Shown here: positions 15,448 through 23,757 of the stretch, one piece after another
Layout of the letters: the number at the start of each line of letters is the position of its first letter
How positions within the stretch are numbered: the first letter of the stretch is position 1
From: Nonomuraea rhodomycinica
Lineage (GTDB): Bacteria; Actinomycetota; Actinomycetes; Streptosporangiales; Streptosporangiaceae
DNA length: 64,000 nucleotides
NCBI RefSeq assembly: GCF_013363995.1
Contig: NZ_JABWGO010000001.1
Coordinates: forward strand, 62,001-126,000
Direction of reading: 5' to 3'
The notes under the pieces: generated by a model
Database searches by the model: none
What the model was told of the DNA's origin: nothing
The model's input: the letters and a program-made list of their open reading frames with translations, nothing else
Position numbers and translations under genes: made by a program

Positions 15448-16995
15448 ATGAGCGACGACGTACGCATCGAGATCGAGGCCGTGCCACGAGCCGGCCTCAG
15501 CACCGACCGGTTACGCCAGGCCGTCGCCGGGCACCCGCAGGTGCTCGCCGAGCTGGGCGTGGGCGACGCCGGAGGGCTGGTCGTGCCGCACGCCGCGGCC
15601 CTCGGCCACGATCCCGGACCGGCGGCGCCGTTCCGGGCGACCGTGTTCGACCCGGTCGGCAACCGCGCGGTGGAGCTGCGCGGCACGCTCGACCGGCCCG
15701 AGGAGGCCGAGGTGCGGCCCAGCGCGTTCCGGCCGCAGCCCGGCTCCGGCGAGCTGACCGCGGCCGCGGCCGTGCTGCGCGCCGACCCCGCCTTCCCGCG
15801 CGGCGACGACGTCGTCGTGTACCGGCCGATGCCGCCGCTGGCCGATCTGGAGAACCCCGACGGCACCACCGTGCGCCGCCCCACCCTCGGCGTCTACACG
15901 CCCTCCGACCCGACCGGCGTACGGCACCGGATCGTCGCGGTGGACCTCACCCACCGCGCCGTCGACTGGACGCCGGCCGGCATCGACCTGCGCATGCACC
16001 ACGACTGCGAGCACACCGTGCCCGAGGGCGTCGACGCGCTGGCCGACCGCGGCGGCCCCGACCAGGTCCACGTCAAGGTGCTGCGCGGCGACACCGTGCT
16101 GTGGGACCTGCTGGTCGTACGGCCGCGCGCCTCCGCGCCGCAGAACCCCGGCGTGGGCGGCGGCGTGGAACTGCGCAACGTCCGCTACCGGGGCCGGCTC
16201 GCGCTGCGGCAGGCGCACGTGCCCGTCCTCAACGTCGAGTACGAGCAGGGCACGACCTTCCGCGACGACGCGAGCTTCGAGACCCGCTTCTCCGCCGCCG
16301 GCTCCGACCCGGTCGGATGGGGCTGGCGGCTGTGCACCTCACCGCCGCGCACGATCCTGGAACGGACCGACAGCGACTCCGGCAACTTCCAGGGTGTGGC
16401 CTTCCACCACGACGGGCAGGAGCTGCGCATCGTCAGCGAGCTGGCGGCCGGCTGGTACCGCTACGCCAGCGACTGGCGGCTCGGCGACGACGGCTCCATC
16501 CGGCCGAGGTTCGGCTTCGCCGCCACCGCCAACCCCATGACGTGCAAGGTGCACCGCCACCACGCGTACTGGCGCTTCGACTTCGACATCGGCGGCGCCG
16601 CCGACGACGTGGTGGAGCAGATCGACCCCGGCCCCATCAGCCCCGACCCGGTGCCGATCATCCGCGAGACGTCGCGGCGGCGGGCCGAGGGACGGTACTG
16701 GCAGGTGCGCGACAAGTCCTCCGGCCACGGCTACCGCATCCATCCGGGCCCGTACGACGGGACGGCCGACGCCTACGGGGTGTCGGACCTGTGGTTCCTG
16801 CGCCACCACCCGGCCGAGCTGGACGACGGCAACCCCGGCCCGCGCGACCGGGCGGCGATCAACCGGTGGCTGAACGGCGAGAGCATCGACGGCGTCAACG
16901 TCGTCGTCTGGTACGCCGGTCACTACTACCACGACCAGGCGCACCCGCAGCCGCACCAGGGAGAGCTGATCGGACCCGAGCTGACCCCCTTCTGA
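15448..16995 (+). CDS. Copper-amine-oxidase-like protein with altered cofactor motif
   Basis: 515 aa, no signal peptide. The C-terminal half resembles the catalytic domain of copper amine oxidases: DWRLGDDGSIRPRFGF around residue 340, a paired-His copper site KVHRHHAYWRFDFDI near 366-380, and a late VVVWYAGHYYHD near 484-495. In true amine oxidases an Asn-Tyr-Asp/Glu supplies the tyrosine that becomes topaquinone; here the equivalent stretch reads AGWYRYASDW, so the motif is not canonical. GGGGGAA precedes ATG 15448. It is followed within 20 nt by a serine hydrolase gene and probably cotranscribed. Function uncertain. Confidence 0.55.
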   Translation: MSDDVRIEIEAVPRAGLSTDRLRQAVAGHPQVLAELGVGDAGGLVVPHAAALGHDPGPAAPFRATVFDPVGNRAVELRGTLDRPEEAEVRPSAFRPQPGSGELTAAAAVLRADPAFPRGDDVVVYRPMPPLADLENPDGTTVRRPTLGVYTPSDPTGVRHRIVAVDLTHRAVDWTPAGIDLRMHHDCEHTVPEGVDALADRGGPDQVHVKVLRGDTVLWDLLVVRPRASAPQNPGVGGGVELRNVRYRGRLALRQAHVPVLNVEYEQGTTFRDDASFETRFSAAGSDPVGWGWRLCTSPPRTILERTDSDSGNFQGVAFHHDGQELRIVSELAAGWYRYASDWRLGDDGSIRPRFGFAATANPMTCKVHRHHAYWRFDFDIGGAADDVVEQIDPGPISPDPVPIIRETSRRRAEGRYWQVRDKSSGHGYRIHPGPYDGTADAYGVSDLWFLRHHPAELDDGNPGPRDRAAINRWLNGESIDGVNVVVWYAGHYYHDQAHPQPHQGELIGPELTPF

Positions 16996-17013
16996 GCGAT
17001 AGGGTGGGCGCTC

Positions 17014-18417
17014 ATGGACGATGCGCTCGGCCTCACGGCCCACCCCCCGGCGGACGACCACAGCGACTCCCCGCAAGGGCGGGTCGGACCGGCGGCGGCG
17101 CGGGCGCTGCTGCGCCGCCTGGCCGAGGACCAGTCGGGCAACCGGGTGCCGTCGATCGTGGCGGGCATCGTGCGCGACGGCCGGCTCGCCTGGTTCGGCG
17201 CGCGGGGCCACCTCGACGACGGCACGGCGCCCACGGCCGACACCCGTTACCGGCTGGGGTCGATCACCAAGTCGCTGGTGGCCGTGCTGGTCATGCGGCT
17301 GCGCGACGAGGGCCGCCTCGACCTGCTCGACCCCGTCGGCAAGCACCTGCCCGAGGCGCCCGCCGGCGAGGTCACCGTCGCGCAGCTGCTGTCGCACACC
17401 GGCGGGCTGAGCGCCGAGCCGCCCACCGACTGGTGGGAGCGCACCCCCGGCCTGCCCGCCGACGGGCTGCTGGCCCGGCTGTCGTCCGACGACCTCAAGC
17501 ACCGGCCCGGCCGCCGCTTCCACTACAGCAACGTCGGCTACGGGCTGCTGGGCGAGCTGGCCGCGCGGCTGCGCGGCGCGCCGTGGCTGAGCGCCGTGCG
17601 CGAGGAGATCCTCCAGCCGCTGGGCATGCGCTCCGTCACCGACCGGCCTGCGCCGCCCCACGCCACCGGCTACGCCGTGCACCCGTACGCCGACGTGCTG
17701 CTGCGGGAGCCGGAGCACGACGCCGGGGCGATGGCGCCGGCCGGGCAGCTGTGGTCGTCGGCCGCCGACCTGGCCCGGTGGGCGGCGTTCGTGGCGGGCG
17801 ACACCGGCGGCGTGCTGTCGGCCGGCACCCTCGCCGAGATGCGCGAACCGGCCACGGTCGACGACGGCGACGCCTGGACCAGCGGGTACGGCCTGGGCAT
17901 GCAGCTGACCCGGCACGCCGGGCGGCGCCTGGCCGGGCACACCGGGTCGATGCCCGGGTTCCTGGCCACGGTGTGGGCCGACCCGGCCGAACGGGTCGGC
18001 GTGCTGTACCTGGCCAACGTCACCTCCGGGGTGAGCCGGTCGCTGCCGCTGGACCTGCTCGACATCCTCGCCGAGCACGAGCCGCGCCTGCCCGAGCAGT
18101 GGCGTCCCTCCCCGGCCGACCCCGGGCTGCTGGCGCTGACCGGCGTGTGGCACTGGGGGCCGACTCCGTACGTGCTGCGGCTGCTGCCGGACCGCGTCCT
18201 CTCACTGGCGCCGATGAACGGCCCCGGCCGGGCCTCGCGGTTCGCGCCGCGCGAGGACGGCACGTGGGTGGGGCTGGAGGGCTACTACGCGGGCGAGACG
18301 CTGCGGGCGGCGCCCGACCACCTCGACATCAACACCTTCGTCTTCACCCGCACCCCTTACGACCCGCAGGCGCCGGTGCCGGGCGGGGTGGAGGGGTGGG
18401 AGCACGCCCCCGAGTGA
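17014..18417 (+). CDS. Serine hydrolase, beta-lactamase/class C family
   Basis: 467 aa cytosolic protein (no signal peptide) of the beta-lactamase/DD-peptidase/esterase fold. The three signature elements are present: S83-I-T-K86, Y171-S-N173 and H309-T-G. The C-terminal 100 residues form an extra beta-rich domain as in esterase-type members (DUF3471-like position). ATG 17014 lies 18 nt after the stop of the amine-oxidase-like gene, which suggests one transcript. Substrate unknown; D-amino peptide or ester hydrolysis is typical for the family. A triple-hairpin region follows. Confidence 0.85.
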   Translation: MDDALGLTAHPPADDHSDSPQGRVGPAAARALLRRLAEDQSGNRVPSIVAGIVRDGRLAWFGARGHLDDGTAPTADTRYRLGSITKSLVAVLVMRLRDEGRLDLLDPVGKHLPEAPAGEVTVAQLLSHTGGLSAEPPTDWWERTPGLPADGLLARLSSDDLKHRPGRRFHYSNVGYGLLGELAARLRGAPWLSAVREEILQPLGMRSVTDRPAPPHATGYAVHPYADVLLREPEHDAGAMAPAGQLWSSAADLARWAAFVAGDTGGVLSAGTLAEMREPATVDDGDAWTSGYGLGMQLTRHAGRRLAGHTGSMPGFLATVWADPAERVGVLYLANVTSGVSRSLPLDLLDILAEHEPRLPEQWRPSPADPGLLALTGVWHWGPTPYVLRLLPDRVLSLAPMNGPGRASRFAPREDGTWVGLEGYYAGETLRAAPDHLDINTFVFTRTPYDPQAPVPGGVEGWEHAPE

Positions 18418-18424
18418 GACGCCG

Positions 18425-18540
18425 CCGCCCGGCGCCCGTCGAGGGGCGCCGGGCGGGCGAAGCCACCTCCCTGCCTGCCCCAAGGCCGCGCCTTGCGCGG
18501 GCAGGCAAGGCCGCCTCTCTCCGGCCATGAGGCCGGAGAG
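18425..18540. terminator. Cluster of three strong hairpins
   Basis: Three successive dyads after the serine hydrolase stop: perfect 13-bp stem 18425-18456, nested stem 18472-18507 (TGCCTGCCC / GGGCAGGCA around CAAGGC / GCCTTG), and perfect 10-bp stem CTCTCCGGCC / GGCCGGAGAG 18517-18540. The first is the probable terminator. Confidence 0.7.
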
Positions 18541-18555
18541 ACCCCGGACACGAGG

Positions 18556-18714
18556 CGGGAACTCCCCGGCCATGCCGTGAGACACTTCCCGGCCACACTG
18601 CGGGAACTCTCGCCGGGCTCGCCGCCACACACTCCCCGGGCTCGCCGCGAAACACTCCCCGGCCACACTGCGGGAAACTCCCCGGGCACGCCGCGAGACA
18701 CTCCCCCGGCGCGA
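18556..18714. repeat. Degenerate 23-nt tandem repeat, about 7 copies
   Basis: Seven units of 21-24 nt share the core ACTCCCCGG (with variants) followed by a C-rich half; units ending CACACTG and CTCGCCG alternate. It fills the convergent gap between the serine hydrolase and the epimerase gene. 23 is not a multiple of 3, so it is not a coding repeat. Confidence 0.75.
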
Positions 18715-18811
18715 GAAAGGTCTCTCTCCGGCCGCGGGGCCTGACCCTCGAGGGGCACGAGGGAGGACTAGCGACGTTCTCGCCGGGGCCGCCGGAACGT
18801 GACGCCGCTGA

Positions 18812-19798
18812 TCAGCCGAGGGCGTCGAGCAGCTCGCGTTCGCGCCGCGCGCCGATGCCGGAGCGTCGTTCCCGGTCGAGGCCCTGCTCGCGCTCCCAGA
18901 CCAGCGTGTCGGCCAGCATCTCCTCCCTGGGCCGGTGACGCAGCCCCGCGTCGAGCGCCGCCGACCCGTCGCGCGCCGAGAACCCCGCCCAGTCCGGGTC
19001 GGCCACCCACAGCGGCAGCGACTCCGGCCCCATGAACTCGGCCACGCCCTTCTCGCGCAGCCACGCCGACGACGCGGTGACCACCGGGCCGGTGTGCCCG
19101 GCTGCGGCACGCGACATCTCGACCCACTGCCCGAACGGGACGACCGGGCCGACGGCGTCGTAGGTGCCGGTGGTGCCCTTCTCCGCGGCGTCGAGCAGCC
19201 AGGCCGCCAGGTCGCGGGCGTCGACCGCCTGGGTCGGCAGGTCCGGCGCGTCGGGCACCAGCATCGGCCCGCGCGGGTCGCGGGCGGCGCGGGCCACCCA
19301 GTAGCCGGAGCGGTCGCTGTGGTCGCCCGGCCCGCCGATCAGCCCCGCGCGCGCGATGAGGAGGCGCTCGCCGACGGCCGCCGCCGACGCCTGCTCGCAG
19401 GCGACCTTCGCCTCGCCGTACAGCTCCGGGCCGGCCTCCAGCCGGTCGGTCGGAGGGAGCAGGGCCGCGGACTCGTCCGCGCCGGGGGTGGCGTGGGAGG
19501 CGTAGGCGCTGATGGAGGAGACGTAGGCCCAGTGCGCGGCCCGGCCGCCCAGCGCGTCCAGCGCCTCGCGGACGAAGCCGGGCTGCCACGAGACCTCGAC
19601 GACCGCGTCCCAGTCGCGATCCAGCAGCGGCTCGTACGCCGAGGGGTCACGCCGGTCGGCGGGCACCAGCCTCGCCCCGTCCGCGACCTGTCCGCTCTCG
19701 CCGCGGGCCAGGCAGGTCACGCGGTGGCCGCGGTCCACCGCCTGCCGGGACAGTTCGCGGCCCAGCCACGCCGTACCGCCAAGAATCACGATCTCCAT
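18812..19798 (-). CDS. NAD-dependent epimerase/dehydratase family protein
   Basis: 328 aa extended SDR. N-terminal nucleotide-binding strand [13 protein letters not shown] (GGxxxLG form, residues 1-13), YVSSISAYA near 90-98, and a catalytic-type YGEAK near 125-129. It is the size of atypical SDRs such as the CsoR-linked or isoflavone-reductase-like group. ATG 19798 places the glycine motif at the very N-terminus; a start at 19810 would add four residues. Both flanks are repeat-filled non-coding DNA, so context gives no hint of substrate. Confidence 0.85.
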   Translation of the reverse strand: MEIVILGGTAWLGRELSRQAVDRGHRVTCLARGESGQVADGARLVPADRRDPSAYEPLLDRDWDAVVEVSWQPGFVREALDALGGRAAHWAYVSSISAYASHATPGADESAALLPPTDRLEAGPELYGEAKVACEQASAAAVGERLLIARAGLIGGPGDHSDRSGYWVARAARDPRGPMLVPDAPDLPTQAVDARDLAAWLLDAAEKGTTGTYDAVGPVVPFGQWVEMSRAAAGHTGPVVTASSAWLREKGVAEFMGPESLPLWVADPDWAGFSARDGSAALDAGLRHRPREEMLADTLVWEREQGLDRERRSGIGARRERELLDALG

Positions 19799-19838
19799 GC
19801 CGCCAGCCAAGCACCTCCGGCGCCCGGCACCCGGCCGG

Positions 19839-19878
19839 GTTCACCGACAGCGGACCCCGTTCACCGACAGCGGACGCC
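19839..19878. repeat. 20-nt perfect-like tandem repeat, 2 copies
   Basis: GTTCACCGACAGCGGACCCC followed directly by the same 20-mer with one change (C to G at position 18). It lies 40 nt upstream of the epimerase start. Confidence 0.7.
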
Positions 19879-19957
19879 GCCCGCCGCCCGGCCGGAACCA
19901 ACGGGCACGCCCGGCCGGGTCGCCCGCACCGACCCGACGAGGGCGACCCGCCGAACA

Positions 19958-20215
19958 GGCAGGACCGGCCGACCAGCCACCGGGGTGACGCCGGCCATCC
20001 GAATCCGCCAAACCGGCCACCCACCCCCTACACAACGGAGACCAGCCGACCAGCCACCCGACAATGCAGGCCCTCCGGCTCGGCCGAACCGGCCGCCCAC
20101 CCACCAGACGACCGAGGCTGTCCAGGGAGGACCAGCCGACCAGCCACCAGGTGGGGCCGGACCATTTGGTCCAGACCGGGCTATGCGCCAGACCGGCCGC
20201 CCACCCCCTTCCGCC
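19958..20215. repeat. Long degenerate direct repeat, 3 copies
   Basis: Three units of about 75-90 nt, each opening with a GACC(A/G)GCCGACCAGCCACC block and closing with ACCGGCC(A/G)CCCACCC. It occupies most of the 440-nt gap between the epimerase and LysR genes. No ORF with coding character is present. Confidence 0.6.
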
Positions 20216-20219
20216 CCGC

Positions 20220-20235
20220 CACGCTGATCAGCGTG
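20220..20235 (-). terminator. Dyad after LysR gene
   Basis: CACGCTGATCAGCGTG, a perfect 16-bp palindrome just beyond the LysR stop codon. Probable terminator, or a protein-binding site. Confidence 0.5.
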
Positions 20236-20241
20236 TGGCGG

Positions 20242-21105
20242 TCAGGAGGGCGGTGGGGACAGGGCGGCGGCCAGGTGGGCGGCCGGGCCCGGCGGCAGTG
20301 ACGGGTGCAGCAGCTCCACCCGGTGCACCAGCCTGGGGGCCACCAGCGGCACGCCGGGTCCCGCCGAGGCGGGCAGCAGGGTCAGGCCGTGCCCGGCGGC
20401 CACCAGGTTGCGCACGGTGTGCACGTCCTCCCCCTGGTGGTCCAATCCGGCGCGGAAGCCGTCGCCCGCCAGGTCGCGCAGCCGCTCCAGCGGACACAGC
20501 GGCGTGGCCAGCCAGCGGGCGTCGACCAGGTCGGCCAGCCGCAGCCCCGTCCGGCCCGCCAGCGGATGGTCCGGCGGCAACGCCACCACCAGTTCCTCCT
20601 CCGACACCCCGATCCGCGTCATGGGCCCTGAGTCGGGCAGGCGCAGCGGGTCGCTGGGAGCGGTGATGCCGTCCGTCAGCCCCAGGTCGGCCTCGCCCGC
20701 CGCGACCTGCGCGGCCACCTGGTCACGGTCCGTCGTGCGCAGCCGTACCCGCAGACGCGGCTGTTCGCCCCGTCCCCGTGCGAGCCGTGCGGACAGCACC
20801 GGGTTGAGGGCGAGCGGAGCGGCGGCGAGGGTCAGCCGGTGGGCGGGCAGCGCGGCGGTGCGCAGCACGTCGGCGCGGGCGGCGCGCAGGCGCAGCAGCA
20901 GCGGGCCGGCGTGCTCCAGCAGCCGCGTGCCCGCCTCGGTCGGCTCGACCGGACGGCGGCGCAGCAGCGGGAGACCCAGGTCGGTCTCCAGGGCGGCGAT
21001 CTGCTGGGAGACCGCCGACTGGGTGTAGCCGAGGCGTTCGGCGGCGGCCGAGAACGAGCGGGCCTCGGCCACGGCCACGAAGGTGCGGAGCAGATGAGGG
21101 TCCAT
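20242..21105 (-). CDS. LysR-family transcriptional regulator
   Basis: 287 aa LTTR of normal length. The N-terminal wHTH is clear: LLRTFVAVAEARSFSAAAERLG then recognition helix TQSAVSQQIAALETDLG (residues 5-44). The remainder is the two-lobed periplasmic-binding-protein-like effector domain. ATG 21105. Divergent from the glutamine-amidotransferase-like gene, 70 nt apart, which is its most likely target by the usual LTTR arrangement. Ligand unknown. Confidence 0.9.
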   Translation of the reverse strand: MDPHLLRTFVAVAEARSFSAAAERLGYTQSAVSQQIAALETDLGLPLLRRRPVEPTEAGTRLLEHAGPLLLRLRAARADVLRTAALPAHRLTLAAAPLALNPVLSARLARGRGEQPRLRVRLRTTDRDQVAAQVAAGEADLGLTDGITAPSDPLRLPDSGPMTRIGVSEEELVVALPPDHPLAGRTGLRLADLVDARWLATPLCPLERLRDLAGDGFRAGLDHQGEDVHTVRNLVAAGHGLTLLPASAGPGVPLVAPRLVHRVELLHPSLPPGPAAHLAAALSPPPS

Positions 21106-21175
21106 CAGTGTTGCTTATATCAGGTCCAGACATCATCGTTGGCGCTTGTGCCGGGTCGCGGGCCACGATGGGGGC

Positions 21176-21910
21176 ATGACGAGCTTGAGAATCGCCGTGG
21201 TCGGCGACCGTTCCCCGGGCGTGCGCGCCCACACCCGTGTCCCGCTGCTGCTGGAGGCACTGCGCGAACGTGACGGCGTCGCGCTCGACGCCTACTGGAT
21301 CCCCACCACCGACGCCCGCGACCTGGACGCCTTCGACGGCATCTGGGTCGTGCCCGGCAGCCCGTACCTCAGCGAGAGCGGAGCCGTCGAGGCGGCGCGG
21401 ACCGCGCGCGAGCACGGCATCCCGTACCTGGGGACGTGCGGCGGTTTCCAGCACATGCTGCTGGAGTACGCGCGCAACGTGTGCGGGCTGGACGTGGCGC
21501 ACGCCGAGAACGTACCGGCGACCGACGACGGTGACGACTTCCTGCTGATGCCGCTGCGCTGCTCGCTGGCCGGGCACGAGGCGATGGTCCGGCTGGCGCC
21601 CGGGTCGCTGATCGAGCAGATCATGGGCACGCCGGTGACCGTCGAGTCCTACAACTGCTCCTACGGCCTCAACGAGCGCTACGAGCGGGTCCTGACCGAG
21701 CACGGGCTGGTCTTCTCCGGTCACGCCGGGGACGACGGCACGGTCCGGGTCGCGGAGCTGCCCGGGCACCCGTTCTTCCTGGGCACCCTGTTCCAGCCGG
21801 AGCTGGCCGGCGACGGCAGCCGCCCGCACCCGGTGATCTCCGCGTTCGCCGCGGCCGTGGCGGCCCGCTCCTCGGACACCACGCGGACACCGCAGGTGGC
21901 GTCACACTGA
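21176..21910 (+). CDS. Class I glutamine-amidotransferase-like protein (CTP synthase C-terminus related)
   Basis: 244 aa, a free-standing domain resembling the glutaminase half of CTP synthase. Nucleophile elbow YLGTCGGFQHML with Cys88. In active glutaminases the triad is completed by a His-x-Glu near the C-terminus (FHPE); here the equivalent reads LFQPEL, so the His is Gln, as in other members I recall of this related-protein family. Glutaminase activity is therefore doubtful. ATG 21176 preceded by GGGGGC. Presumed target of the divergent LysR protein. Confidence 0.75.
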   Translation: MTSLRIAVVGDRSPGVRAHTRVPLLLEALRERDGVALDAYWIPTTDARDLDAFDGIWVVPGSPYLSESGAVEAARTAREHGIPYLGTCGGFQHMLLEYARNVCGLDVAHAENVPATDDGDDFLLMPLRCSLAGHEAMVRLAPGSLIEQIMGTPVTVESYNCSYGLNERYERVLTEHGLVFSGHAGDDGTVRVAELPGHPFFLGTLFQPELAGDGSRPHPVISAFAAAVAARSSDTTRTPQVASH

Positions 21911-21937
21911 GCTCACGCGGCACGGGGAGGGTCCGGC

Positions 21938-22000
21938 GCCGTACGCGCCGGACCTGGGGGGCGTACGCGCCGGAGCTGGCGGGCGTACGCGCCGGACCGG
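21938..22000. repeat. 21-nt tandem repeat, 3 copies
   Basis: Three copies of a unit built on CGTACGCGCCGGA, spaced about 21 nt apart, in the gap between two convergent genes. Each unit contains the self-complementary core GCGTACGC. Confidence 0.7.
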
Positions 22001-22007
22001 GCTGCTG

Positions 22008-22601
22008 TCAGTTGGAGGAGGGGCGGACGCCGTCGAGGACGAGGTCCAGCAGCCGCTCGGCCTGGGCCGCCCCGTCGGGCTCGTGCTCGGTGGCCAGGCA
22101 GATGGCGTTGACGAGGGTCAGCAGGTCCGCGATGGCCACGCCGTCCCGGACGGCGCCGGCCCGGCGGGCGCCGTCCAGCAGTTCCTGGCCCGCGTCCACG
22201 ATCATGGCGTGGCACCCCTCTCCCACGGCGCCGTCCTGGGATCCCTGCAGGAGCGAGACGGCCAGGCCCCGGTTGGCGGCCACATGCGCGGCGACGGCGC
22301 GCAGCCAGGCGACCAGGGCCGGCCCGGGGTCGTGGCCGGCGGCCAGCTCGCGGGCGTGGGCGCACAGGGCCTCCACCTTGCCGCGGAAGACGGCCTCCAG
22401 CAGCCGCTGCCGGGAGGGGAAGTGGCGGTGCAGGGTGGCCGAGCCGACGCCGGCGCGCCGGGCGATCTCCTCCAGGGACGCCTCGGCGCCGTGTTCGGCG
22501 ACGGCCGTGGTGGCCGCGGCCACGATGCTGTCATGGTTGCGGCGCGCGTCGGCCCGCCGGGGCCGGGCGGGCGGCGCGGCGGCGTGGTCGTCGTCGGGCA
22601 A
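22008..22601 (-). CDS. TetR/AcrR-family regulator
   Basis: 197 aa. N-terminal HTH in residues 20-66: IVAAATTAVAEHGAEASLEEIARRAGVGSATLHRHFPSR, the classical TetR pattern with recognition helix GSATLHRHF. The C-terminal ligand domain resembles the SbtR-like group. The start is a TTG at 22601 with GGAG 8 nt upstream; no ATG or GTG is available upstream of the HTH. No divergent partner is close enough to name a target; the secreted-protein gene at 22863 is the nearest divergent gene. Confidence 0.88.
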   Translation of the reverse strand: MPDDDHAAAPPARPRRADARRNHDSIVAAATTAVAEHGAEASLEEIARRAGVGSATLHRHFPSRQRLLEAVFRGKVEALCAHARELAAGHDPGPALVAWLRAVAAHVAANRGLAVSLLQGSQDGAVGEGCHAMIVDAGQELLDGARRAGAVRDGVAIADLLTLVNAICLATEHEPDGAAQAERLLDLVLDGVRPSSN

Positions 22602-22862
22602 TGTCGTCTCCGGCGCGTGACGTAAACGGGGCGGCTCTCCATATCGTACCGGGGCCCCGTCGTCCGGCCCGCGAGGCGTACGCGCGGCTCGAGGCCACGC
22701 CGGCGCGGGCCGAGGAGACCTGGGCGGCCGAGGAGCAGACCCGAGAGCGTGAGGCCGTTGGCGCAGGCGAACTCACTGGCTTCCAAGTGGACGACAAGAC
22801 CTCGTCGGCACCCTGTGAATGCAAGCGACGAGAAGACCAACTCCAGGAAGCGAGGAAAAGAG

Positions 22863-23435
22863 TTGATCACCAGAAAGCTCCTTCTCCCCCTGCTGACGGC
22901 GGCCGCCGTGGTGTCCTCCGCGACCGTCTCGCACGCGAGCGTGGCGGACAGCCTGACGGCCACACCGCAGAACCCGTGCCCCTCCGGCAGCATCGCGGTG
23001 TCGATCGCCTCCGGGCCGATGGAGATGTCCAGCAGCGACCCGGCGCCCACCCTCAACATCCGCCTCATGTGTTACAACATGACCACGAAGAAGCTCGCCC
23101 CCATCGAGGCCGGTCAGGAGATCAACCTGGAGGTCCTGGGCGTGTGGGCGACGTCGGAGGCGGCGTTATGGGACGAGACCCTGCGCAACGAGAACACCTC
23201 GTGGCCGTACGACAGTGACACGGCGAACGCGTCGTACAAGAACTTCACGAAGGCGTACGGCCAGTACACCATGCCCGACGCGGGCTGGAACAAGCTCAAG
23301 AACGTCGGCAAGCCCGACACCTGGGGAGTGCTCTACTGGCAGACCTGGGTCTGCCACCGCAACCCGGGCGACCCCGAGCCGGGCGGGTGCGTCCTCTTCA
23401 AGCAGCCTGAGCTGCTGTTCATCGACCACACCTGA
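22863..23435 (+). CDS. Secreted protein of unknown function
   Basis: 190 aa. The N-terminus is a typical Sec signal peptide: ITRKLLLPLLTAAAVVSSATVSHA with cleavage expected after the Ala near residue 25. The mature 165 residues contain few Cys and many aromatic residues (YDSDTANASYKNF, WGVLYWQTWVCH) and no domain I recognise. I chose the TTG at 22863 because GAGGAAA lies 6 nt upstream and the signal peptide then starts the protein; a longer in-frame version begins at 22749 without such signals. Lower GC than its neighbours. Confidence 0.65.
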   Translation: MITRKLLLPLLTAAAVVSSATVSHASVADSLTATPQNPCPSGSIAVSIASGPMEMSSSDPAPTLNIRLMCYNMTTKKLAPIEAGQEINLEVLGVWATSEAALWDETLRNENTSWPYDSDTANASYKNFTKAYGQYTMPDAGWNKLKNVGKPDTWGVLYWQTWVCHRNPGDPEPGGCVLFKQPELLFIDHT

Positions 23436-23611
23436 GGTGCGCAGGGCGCGCATGCTCGCCCGCGCGCCCGCGCTGCGATGCCACTGACCTGACGACAGGG
23501 CCTGGCCTCTGCGACCGGCCGGCCGATCCGTGGCCCCAGCCGGTTCGGCTGGCCCTGGCCGCTCTGGCGCACACGCACGCCAGCGACCCCGAACCTGCCG
23601 ACCTGCTCGCG

Positions 23612-23698
23612 ATGCACGTCGAACGCGTCGAGCACGTCGAGCACGTCGAGCACGTCGAGCACGTCAGGATCGTCGCTCACCACGCTGACCTCGCCTGA
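23612..23698 (+). other. Short ORF end with VEH repeats (possible gene remnant)
   Basis: An open frame that includes LALAALAHTH... then four Val-Glu-His repeats and ends LA-stop at 23698, followed within 10 nt by a strong hairpin. It may be the 3' end of a decayed gene; no start with a ribosome binding site or known domain is visible upstream in 23436-23612. Confidence 0.3.
23618..23662. repeat. 9-nt tandem repeat GTCGAGCAC, 5 copies
   Basis: One variant unit (GTCGAACGC) followed by four perfect GTCGAGCAC units. In the rightward frame it encodes Val-Glu-His repeats. Confidence 0.85.
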
Positions 23699-23704
23699 AC
23701 GCGC

Positions 23705-23745
23705 TGCTGCCCCGCACGGTCCAGAACGCCGGCCGTGCGGGGCAG
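23705..23745. terminator. Bidirectional terminator hairpin
   Basis: GCTGCCCCGCACGG / CCGTGCGGGGCAGC, perfect 14-bp arms, 13-nt loop, just after the UDP-glucose dehydrogenase stop (minus strand) and after the VEH ORF (plus strand). Confidence 0.8.
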
Positions 23746-23757
23746 CTTGAGCGGCGG

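Noticed and set aside
16101..18530. 809-codon plus-strand ORF overlapping the amine-oxidase-like and serine hydrolase genes
   Set aside because: Arg-rich out-of-frame reading of two real genes.
18556..18714. CRISPR-like short repeats
   Set aside because: 23-nt units abut one another and are degenerate; no spacers.
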